Positions 55,246 to 64,000 of a DNA stretch of 64,000 nt are shown here, piece by piece. This stretch comes from Hemerocallis citrina (lineage: Eukaryota > Streptophyta > Magnoliopsida > Asparagales > Asphodelaceae). Below the pieces are notes generated by a model, which saw nothing but the letters and a program-made list of their open reading frames with translations, searched no databases and was not told where the DNA came from. Every line of letters starts with the position of its first letter. Position 1 is the first letter of the stretch. Made by a program: the position numbers and the translations under genes. Location of the stretch: the NCBI GenBank assembly GCA_017893485.1, contig CM030358.1:150487368-150551367 (forward strand), read 5' to 3'.

Positions 55246-57216
55246 TTTATTTCTATCACCGTAGTAGGATTAGTTGCATTATAAAGTGGAGAACAATAAG
55301 GGCTTGCACCGGACCTATGTATTGTGGGATGCATAGAATTCGAAAAGTATGCATTAGAGAGTCGTCATACTGCATTTGTGTTTTCTTGACTTGTATTATG
55401 CATGATGTTTTTCTATTTTCCTACTCTTGACCTTCATTCTTTATTTATCGTTATTTCTTATTCTGTTTCTTACTATTGTAGGAATGTGTTGATTATGAAT
55501 TTATTCTTTATGTTTCATTTAAATTGTGTTTCTTTTTATGTCACTCACACCGTTATGGTTGACCCCGTAGTTTTGGGGGTTAGGGTTATCTCTAGCCTCA
55601 TGTTTTACAGGTAGGTACTGTTAGCTTGGGATTGGATGTTTGTGATAGAATGATAATATGACTTATGCAAATTGTAAAAGAATGTGTTGTAAAAAGAAAG
55701 AAAATATAATTCAAGGTGTTTAATTTCCGTTGTGCTATGTAAAGAATTGATGTAATAAAAAGTTGAAATTTTTTCTGTGTTTTGCTATGTTTACTATTAC
55801 ATTGAAATAGATGCTGGAAATTGTGCCACATATTTGTAAATTTATTTGTTGAAAATTCGGGGCGCTACAATGGAAATGATAATGAGAAGCAAAGAAATTG
55901 TGTTATGCAATGTATGAATGAAAGGAAAAGTAAGTTGCATGAGGAAATGTGAATGAAAATTAAGTTAAGTTCATTATAAAATAAGAACGAGAATTATAGT
56001 GAGTAATATAATAAAATGGAAAAAAAAAAAGCAAAGTGAGTTTTATTTGAAAAATGAGAAAATAAAAAGGTAATGTAAGTTGTATCATTAGCTGTAAAAG
56101 AATATTGGTGTGGAAGGAGAATGAATGTTAATGCACTATGAGAAAGAATGAGTATTAAATTAGATACAAAATATAATATAAGTTTGATACACTTTGGAGG
56201 TGTGCCGAGGAAATACTTGCCTGCTGTTTCAATAGAAATGGTGGGATCTACCTGCCGAGGCACAACTTCAAGGTAGGGAAAGTGGTTGTGGATATGTAAA
56301 TGGGTTGAAGATTCAAAAGAGTACTTTGTGTAAGAATCACTTTTGTTATGTTGTGTATTCAAATTTCAGGCTAAACTTAATTATCATGATATTCGTAACT
56401 TCTTTCAATTTTCTTTATATAGTTTCATTTATTTGCTAAACTAATAATTATACTCACACCAGACATGGCTAACCCCTATTATTATCTGGGGGTTGGGGAG
56501 TCCCTTCCAGAGGGTGGACGATCCTAATTCTCCTGCAGGTTTTGATTAACAGCGAGGTGAGATAGTTGTTGTGGTCTTGGTAGTTATACTTTTTCTCGTA
56601 GTAGAATGGGTTATGTATGTATCTATTTTATGCATTTTATTTTAAGTCATGTAGAATTGGGGATAGTAGGGAGTATTATTTTGTATTATGGAAGATCATA
56701 TGTATAACTGTAAGGAATAATAATATATATAGTGTTGTGATGAAGTATGAAAGCCCGTACCCACCTCGTTGTGGAGTATCAGGGTCTGTGGTTGGTTTTT
56801 GAAAAAAATTTCTAAAGTTTTTCTTTAAATGCTGTATGTTTTCAAAAGAATTTTTGGTTTTTAAATTGTATCTTACTTGTTATGATTTGCTTATTATGAT
56901 GAATTATGCCCCCAGAGCCGTATATATTATTGCATGTGTGATGTTGAATGATTTGGCCTGGGGAAGAGTGATATATATTACATGTACATTGATTTTTGTA
57001 ATTGTTTGCAGATTTTCGTAAGGAACATCTGTAAAAGGGTTAATATTTCAGGGAAAACTCTACCGAAATTTAATAAAAAATCTATGAGTATTTTCCTAAG
57101 TAAGAAATGGTGTAGATAAGAAATAGATTAAATTAGAAAGCATTTGAAAATGGAATGGTTAAAAAATAAAATAAAATAAAAAATAAAAAATAAAAAAATT
57201 GGGGTGTTACATATTC

Positions 57217-57628
57217 CCTCTTGGAGGACATTACAATGATTTATAGAGATCTAGAAAATATTATATATTGTAGTCTTGATCACACCCCCTTCCAATATGC
57301 CCTGAAGAGAAAGCCACAAAATAATGTTCGTACGATATTACTTGTAGAACAAACATATGCCCAAACAAATTCCCAAAGATTGGCTCAATATCTGTCACCT
57401 AACCACTTGCGGTGAGTAGTCGACTGCACTTGAAGTCAAGACCCATCAAAGAGGGCCACTAATGGTTGCGGTCGACTTCTCAAAAGAGCAGATGACTGTT
57501 CCTTATTTTCCAGTCAGCTGCAACTTCTTCTTGCTTGAACAGTCGACAATCCCCTATTTCCTAGTCAGCTACAGCTCCTTCTTGCCTCTTAGAACCTCCT
57601 CGCTTCACCCTATCCTCGTAACATCGAA
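57217..57628 (-). repeat. Middle segment of copia-type LTR H
   Basis: Contains GTCGAC-bearing stretches (57415-57545) and an imperfect 50-bp duplication (CAGTCAGCTGCAACTTCTTC, CTAGTCAGCTACAGCTCCTT). It ends with TCGAA, the target duplication of LTR D. Confidence 0.55.
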
Positions 57629-60600
57629 TGTCACGCCCCGCTTCCCAAAAAGAATACGGAATACGGATATGCGACTCAACCCAGTGAATGATTTGTATCA
57701 TCCATAAGCTGTTCAGAATCTTACAACAAGTATCAGAATAATCAGAGTCGGAAGCCAAAAGAATCATCCTCACACAGATATATATATCTCAAAACAAAAC
57801 AAAGTGCCAATAGAAATTAATTGAAAACCAATAATATAATAGTCTTAAATAAACAGATCCGAACAAGTTAATATCCTGGGTCACATTGCCCAAATACAAA
57901 TAAAATCCATATACTCAAATACATTGTTCAAAAACAACAGATAATAATAATAGCAAAAGAAGTCCAGCACTAATATTTCATTTCTCCAATACCATTGGGC
58001 AAACGACCATCCTAATCTGCAATCAATAAATTGCAGGAGAATGAAAAAGAAAACAAGTACCCGTCAATGTAAGTTACGGGCCGCTTGTAATGCAGGATAC
58101 AAGTACATGGAAAACTAACAAATCTAACTAATAGCAGAAACAGATGTAGCATGGTATAACAGAATCAACTAGCATAATATACTAACATGTGTTAAGTGTC
58201 AAAAGTCAAATAGCATGCAGACAGATATACAGATAGTGTCAAATAATAGTGTCAAGTGATAGTGTCAGACAGATAACCGATAATCAGATAATCAGATAGC
58301 AGATACAGATAACAAATTCAGATACAAATGTCAGATACAGATTCTTATAAGTCTTGTATTAATTACTAACTAGGTAGTACTTCATGTGCCATCCTTTTAT
58401 CACATGGTTACTACATTCAAAACAGTTACGTTTGTAGATTTCGTAGGGGATCATATAGGACTGTGTACTCAGGGTTCAGACAGATATCAGATAACAGATG
58501 CATAATCCAGACAGACAGATAGAACCTAGTGGTTCTCTTCTTCCCTACACCTTCCTATAGGAAGTAATGTAGACAAGGTACAGAATAACAGATAACAGAT
58601 AATTATATGAAAAACACGGGTCCCCTTCTAAGTACACATATTCATTCCCACTACTAGATCTTTCCCATAAACCCCGGCTTGATCATTTTATCGTTATTAT
58701 TAGACAGATGTGTATGTACATGAAAGAGAATAAATCTAGCATGATATAACGACCCACAAGTTCAGAATAACAGATAAGCATGTACAAATGGTAAATAGTC
58801 ACATAACAGAACAAAATAGGGTACTTCCTAATTCAGGACAGCACGACAGTACTGTACTAAAACAGCGATTCTCGTTTCCAAAAATATCAAAACCTAAATC
58901 CGTCGGAGAATATGGAAAATAGACTCCCAATCGATTCCAGCGAATACATATAAGTCATATAGTGTTTTAGAAAAAAATAATTCAAAACTGATTTGAAACC
59001 AAAAAATACGTTCAGCCAGAAATCAGTAAATCAAATTCACAGTCAGGAAAACAACATCAAAACACCTCAAATAAATCCAGAAAAAATCTGGGGTATTTCC
59101 CTATATGTCTAGTATCAGAATATAAAGTTTCATAATTTTCCAGTAAGATTAGTTTAGTCAACAAAAATCAGAAAACATCAAAAAACGATAGTTTGGCAAA
59201 TCTGGAATTCCCAACACTGCTGTACAAAAACTGTAATATCTCGCAAATCGTGAAACGAAAACCAAATGCACCAAAGAGGGATGAAATAGACAAAAATAGG
59301 CTAACTTTCATATTTCATAAATATTTGTCATACAGGAAAAGGAATTAGGGTGAAAATACAAATCTTTTCAAAACAGCGAGCAAAATCCAGCAATTATAGT
59401 CTTTATAAACGAGCATGAAACGGTATATAAAAACTCATCAATAAAAATCTACCAAAATTCTGGGTAATCCCTAAATAGGTATAGAAATACTATACAAATT
59501 TCAGATCAAAATAATATGCTTAGCACTAGTATCAAATACTTTAGTCATCGAAATCATCAAGAAACGAAATCTGAAAATGGAATACACCTCTGTAGTAAAA
59601 CAATCATATCTCACACATTCGGAAACGAAATCGATCAAGGTCAGAGAGTTTGAAAAGAAAACGGATTTCTCTAAAAATCATGTTTAATACTGAAGTTAAG
59701 ATACTGATCTTAATATGGTCTAAAATAGCAATCAAAACTGATCATCGACAAAGTACAGATTTTTCTCTTAACAACAAATTAATGTACAACATACGAAACT
59801 CGTCCCAAACTCAACCAAACATGTTATAGAGTTACTAAGTGTCCAAACATCATGAAATAGGATATATAGCATGTCCACAACAAGTATATCACATGGATCC
59901 AAACAAACACACGATTTCTCATAATTATCCCACAAATATAATCACATCAAGAACGGTCAAAACCTAAGTTGTTTCATGTCAAATTTGTGTCATGAGGCAA
60001 CTATGGTCAAATAGCACTATAGAGACAATACTCATCAAAAATACATCACACACGAGTTGTCTCTAGAACCCAACTATACTACAAGCGAAATTTATGACTT
60101 ATATCATATAATGGAATTAAGTACAAGTTACTTGCCTTAACCAAACACGAAACGAACACCAAGAATAACGGAAACGGATCCCGGCAACAAACAAATCCCA
60201 TGAACAAAGATCACGAACCAAAGCAATCACACAACTACACGTGCAACCCATGTGCCCGTGCAAACCAAAAGAGGGAGAAAGAGATCGGGAACGGCCAGAA
60301 GTGGCAGCGCTGGCCTTGTGCTGGCGCTACTGCTCCGGTTGCTGCTGTCGACGATGCCGGTAGACGAGGGACGAAGGGAGAGAGATGGAGAGGTGGGGAG
60401 ATGCTCAGGAGATGGTGGTCGGCTAGGGGGATCGAGATGGCGGCTAGGGTAGGGCAGTCGGGAGAGGGAGGTGCAGGTCGGGGGTGTACGGGTTGGGGGT
60501 GATGGCACAAAGGACAGAGAGAGGGAGGAGGCCGGGGGTAGTAGGGTTAGGGTTTTAGGGAGAGATTGAGATATATGGTAGTAGGTTGTGGGTATTTAGG

Positions 60601-60952
60601 TTAATGGGTAGTTTAGGAGTAGTAGTAGGAGATTGGGTTTAATAGGATTTAGGCTAATTTGACTTTGGTAGTTAATTAAGAATCAAAAGCAATAGGATAA
60701 GCAACCAAAACACCACGAGGACCCAAAAATAAAATAAGAGACCAAGAACCAATGAAAAGCGAAATAACAATAACGATCAAGAACAAATCAAGGGGCAGAA
60801 AAATAAATCACAGGAAGATCAAAAATGAACAAAAATGAATATATATATTGAAAACAACTCCAATATACGATCCAAAATACAAAGAGAGTACAAATACTCC
60901 AGAAAGAGGAAAAATACACCAAGAATACAAAAAACAAAAAATAGGGGTTACA
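57629..60952 (-). mobile_element. Solo LTR (D), 3324 bp
   Basis: On the minus strand it runs from TGTAACCCCTATTTTTTG at 60952 to GGGAAGCGGGGCGTGACA at 57629. TCGAA flanks it on both sides (57624-57628, 60953-60957), a perfect 5-bp duplication, and no internal region is present, so it is a solo LTR. It contains AGATACAGATA-type repeats (58200-58340). Its GC-rich 60200-60540 stretch yields frames on both strands that are not genes. Confidence 0.85.
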
Positions 60953-61099
60953 TCGAACCTATTATGCAAGACATAAATGACAACAATCTCCACCTTAGAT
61001 TGCATATATCTGCTTCCACACATGTGTGATTAATTGCTTATAGACTCTTCTCTTTTTCCTCTTATAAACAATACGATCAAGTGACTTTTTTTGTTAGTC

Positions 61100-62960
61100 G
61101 AATTTACCTCCACCTGTTATTTCTCCAATTGTATGCCCCGTTAAGGGCATACCTATTAGGTGTCAATAAGAAGGCACCATCCTCTGCACGAACAACACCT
61201 AATAAATTAAAAGTAGAATTCCAACGATGTCTAACATCTTTAGAAAAAATGTTTAAATAGAATTTCCCTAAGTTGACACCAATCATGAAAAACTTGATAT
61301 ATTGGACCACTCAACGTAATAAAATGAACACAATTTTTTATTTCCTCAATTTTATCGTGTTCATATTTTAATGCATCTTGTACACAAAATATGACAAGCA
61401 CACTTAACATGAAAAATTTCTGTATCTATAGGATTTAGTGTAATTTTCAAAATAGCGATTGCCTTAGTATTATTAGAGGCGTTATCAAAACCAATAGCAA
61501 AAACTTTATCAAAAATACCAAAATTATTACATACTTCCATGATGTGTGTGGCAATTATTTCACTGTTATGTGGGTACCTAACAAATCCGAATGAACTTAT
61601 CCTATTTTGAAGTAGCCAATCGGAATCTATCCAATGACATGTTACACACATCATTGGTACGCCGTTCACTCCTACCCACCCATCTGATGTCAAAGAAACT
61701 CTAGTGTTTAGTAATGTTAGTGTTGCTACTAAAAAATGCTTAGCCTCATTGTAAACTCTAGTGTAAACTACATTCCTAGGAAATTTTTGTAATGGGGGTT
61801 TAATGGGGTTTGTGCAAAAGTATCTACATTCATTCTTTCACCAAACGAAAAAGGTAATTCATCTCTAATTATTAATTTAGCCATTTCTCAACGAACGATA
61901 TCGTGATCGTAGCTACGACTATCTGTTAGGAATTATGAAGATCTTGTTGAGTTTTCGACACAATCAACCCAAACCACCAAGTAAAACTAGATCGCACCAA
62001 TCACACAAAGCACACAAGAGTTGTCCCGGTTGGGGCTTTCGCCTTAATCCGGGGAAGGAAGAACCGATATGTTATTTTAACTAGAGAAGATACAAGAATA
62101 TTACAATTCTCATCATGACCTCTCTCGCAAGCCTAACTGGAACTTGGTTATTGTCTACAATGGAGAAAAATCTCTCACCCTCTCAGATGAAGTACTATCT
62201 TGTTCTATTTGGCACTTTATAGAATCATATCGTTCTAGGAGTCGTTTACATTGTTTATATAGATCTAGAGAAACTTTATTTTGATACACTTGATACATTA
62301 ACCATCCGATTACTACTAAAAAGATAACCCGGCATTGGGAGTCGTACGATCTAACTTGAAGACGAAGTTGGGCTTCTTACGAATCTCCAAGACCCAACCC
62401 AAATAACCCATCAGCGTCACAGTCGGTCGACCGTACACAACAGTCGATCGACCGTTCCCCTCTTGAAAATCCTGTGCAGTCGGAGTGGTCGACCGACCCC
62501 AAGTGCTGTTGACCGCAACTCCACTGTTTGCTTATGCTGACTATTTTCCTTATTCTTCGATGCATCGCTTCGATCCATCTCAACAATTCATCGTCTTCTT
62601 CATCGGACATGTGTATGAAAGACATACAAACCCAACACTATCTACTTGACCAGTCTTATGGTGTATTTTTTGTTGTGTGAGACCGTCTTTAGAAATTTCG
62701 GGTTGACATTCATGTAAGTGTCATTGAAGTGTACCTGTTCCGATCCTATTTTAAACTTATAGAGTGTTTGACACTTCTTACATAATTTTTAATCCTACAC
62801 TCTACTTCATCCATGTGCGTTTCATGAAAATCAGGAATACTATCATAATTCATAATTGTTTCTTCACTCCCGACCTATGGAATTGGAATGGAAGGAATGC
62901 GACAACTACTAGTGGACTCTTGGCTACTATGTCTACCGCGTGATCGGTTAGATATCATCT
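61100..62960 (-). pseudogene. hAT transposase gene, decayed
   Basis: Minus-strand remnants in family order. MAKLIIRDELPFSFGE near 61890-61840 is followed by the block with SDGWVGVNGVPMMCVTCHWI, a long match to plant Ac/RICESLEEPER-type transposases, then FAIGFDNASNNTKAI (around the catalytic Asp) and FHVKCACHIL (61693-61361), and DVRHRWNSTFNLL at about 61240. Several stops and shifts separate the blocks. The C-terminal dimerisation region was not found. A 714-bp solo LTR interrupts the 5' part at 61924. No terminal inverted repeats were identified. Confidence 0.8.
61924..62637 (-). mobile_element. Solo LTR (I), copia type, 714 bp
   Basis: Ends TGTTAGGAATT and AAACCCAACA on the plus strand; flanked by CTATC on both sides (61919-61923 and 62638-62642), a perfect 5-bp duplication. 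It lies within the hAT relic. It resembles LTR H, which sets its orientation as minus (TGTTGGGTTTGTATGTC). It includes a cluster of GGTCGACCG-type motifs at 62420-62510. Confidence 0.88.
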
Positions 62961-63173
62961 AAACTAGTGTATGTTATAAAAATTCTAGTGTATGTTCTAA
63001 AAATTAATTCTAGTGTATATTTTAAAATTTAATTCTACAAAACAAGTAAAGATAGATAAACTAGTGTATGTTATAGAAAATGATTGTACAAAACAAATAA
63101 AGTTAAATAAAATTCTACTATAAACCGGTGTATGTTAATAAAAAAATCTAAACAAAAAGAACAAATATTTCAA
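62961..63173. other. Short unassigned AT-rich stretch
   Basis: Contains three diverged copies of CTAGTGTATGTT-AAAA(A/T)TT..TAGA type (62960-63120), a small degenerate tandem repeat. Nothing else seen. Confidence 0.5.
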
Positions 63174-64000
63174 TAAATAATGGAATAGCTTCTACAGTTG
63201 TTATAAAATAATTGAAATATATAATCTGATGTTTTTTGAATACTATAAGCAGAAGAAGCTACAGACACAAATGTGACAAACTTACCCACACCACCTTTCG
63301 TTGAATTTGCAGCAGATTCTGTTCAAGAAAGCACTACACGCCAATTAAAAAAAAGAAACACTACATGAAACTACCATATGTCTATCCTATGTGCTGAAAC
63401 TTGATCTAATCATTAACAACTTAGTTAAAATAAATATAGGCAAGTAACAAATAAAAAGATCTTAAATCATCTGTCAATCATTTGTAGAAGTCATCTTGTG
63501 AATTGATAACAAAAGAGAAACAAGATACTACAATCTCATAGTTTTTTTTTCCCTCTCTATATGTGTAGTCTTGCCTTCACCATAATTATTATCTCAGTCT
63601 CTTCATGCATTCATGATCATTGTTTGAAGTTCTTGACAATGTTCTCGAGTGTTTGCAACTTGCATGCTAGAATTTCATGAAATTGCTTCTCGTCAACTAT
63701 TTGGTGGAGAGATGTCTAAGGTGCTTCATGATTATCAACATTGTGCAATAGTTTTATGTGTAGGTTCTTATCATGTTCGAATCCCGTATTAAGATTTGCC
63801 TTCAACCTCCTTCCAATAGATTTTTTTCTCTATATGTGTTGTGTTGCCTCGAACCCCCGATTTGCCTTCAACCACCTTCTAATTTTTTTTTTTTTTCTAT
63901 ACATGTGTTGTGTTGTCTCGACCCCCGTATTAAGATTTGCCTTCAACCTCCTTCTAGTAGATTTTTTTCTGTATATTTGTTGTGTTGCCTTCAACATAAT
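63174..64000 (-). repeat. Right arm of the large inverted repeat
   Basis: Reverse complement of 1297-2274, with the same 70-bp tandem units at the outer end (63790-64000). It runs off the window, so its full length is unknown. Confidence 0.7.

Larger units (their letters stand above)
52467..55869 (+). mobile_element. Solo LTR (G), about 3.4 kb, in LTR C
   Basis: Starts TGTAGCACTCTAG and ends ATTCGGGGCGCTACA. It carries the 3' block ACTCACACC...GGGGGTTAGGG (55549-55590) that marks this LTR group. The flanks on both sides belong to LTR C. The adjoining pentamers (ATAAG and ATGGA) do not match, so either the LTR came from recombination between elements or one edge is off by a few bases. Confidence 0.65.
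27244..57211 (+). mobile_element. Long solo LTR (C), split by four insertions
   Basis: Starts TGTAACACTCC at 27244 and ends TTGGGGTGTTACA at 57211. Flanks TATTA (27239-27243) and TATTC (57212-57216) look like a target duplication with one change. Its own segments are 27244-27695, 42929-43684, 44397-44745, 50432-52466 and 55870-57211, about 4.9 kb, near the 4.5 kb of LTR B. The segment 42929-43430 aligns with 22390-22870 of LTR B (GATTTGATAATAGGA, CACGTGTGCAT blocks), which shows the two sides belong together. No internal region adjoins it, so it is a solo LTR. Confidence 0.75.
27014..60985 (-). mobile_element. Copia-type LTR (H), split by nested insertions
   Basis: Three separated pieces, 27014-27243, 57217-57628 and 60958-60985, add up to about 670 bp and read as one LTR related to the 714-bp solo LTR at 61924-62637 (shared CTCTCAGATGAA, TTTATAGAGATCTAGA and GTCGAC-rich blocks in the same order). 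On the minus strand it starts TGTTGTCATTTATGTCTTGC at 60985, right after the purine tract AAGGTGGAGAT, and ends CTCTAACA at 27014. It was broken by LTR C and LTR D. Only a short internal stub follows at 60986-61100. Confidence 0.6.

Noticed and set aside
60200..60510. About 100-codon frames on both strands in a GC-rich stretch
   Set aside because: The stretch lies within solo LTR D, bounded by its TCGAA duplication. The predicted proteins are low-complexity and match nothing recognisable.
60535..60605. Telomere-like GGGTTAGGGTTTTAGGG
   Set aside because: Only two or three irregular units inside an LTR; similar GGGTTAGG strings occur in LTR F at 12230.

Overview
This window is nuclear DNA from a flowering plant, probably one with a large, repeat-rich genome. 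Almost everything recognisable is a transposable element, and I found no intact ordinary host gene. The evidence is plant-type Ty3/gypsy (Tat lineage) and Ty1/copia retrotransposons, very long LTRs ending in GGGGCGTTACA next to an initiator-Met primer site, hAT elements and many small Helitrons. The species cannot be named from sequence alone.

Layout. 0-7.3 kb: AT-rich DNA with one arm of an inverted repeat (1.3-2.3 kb), five mini-Helitrons, a hAT MITE with a perfect 8-bp duplication inside a long-TIR element, then about 2.7 kb I cannot assign. 7.3-13.4 kb: a 4.4-kb minus-strand LTR with a stub of its internal region, part of another LTR, and two copies of a repeat carrying a Helitron terminus and a conserved 54-codon frame. 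14.8-17.6 kb: a nested palindrome and a rearranged, dead Tat pol fragment. 17.6-26.4 kb: a non-autonomous retrotransposon with 4.5-kb LTRs and only 1.4 kb of internal DNA.

27.0-61.0 kb is one nested stack. A copia-type LTR of about 0.7 kb is split by two solo LTRs. One of these, about 4.9 kb of its own sequence, is itself split by a complete 15.2-kb Tat retrotransposon (27,696-42,923), a Helitron, a complete copia element (44,746-50,426) and another LTR. Target-site duplications support most levels. 61.1-62.9 kb is a decayed hAT transposase gene split by a 714-bp solo LTR. From 63.2 kb the second arm of the inverted repeat runs off the window.

The Tat element is the centrepiece. Its 597-bp LTRs differ at 8 positions, so it is young. 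On the plus strand one long frame encodes Gag, protease, reverse transcriptase, RNase H, a second RNase H and integrase, broken by two UAG codons. Downstream lie seven copies of a 110-bp tandem repeat. Beyond them, on the opposite strand, is a second gene of apparently five exons with its own TATA box, splice sites and poly(A) signal. It encodes a protein of the plant putative gypsy-type transposon family followed by long coiled coils. Gag-pol and this gene converge on the tandem array. All splice and domain calls were made by eye.
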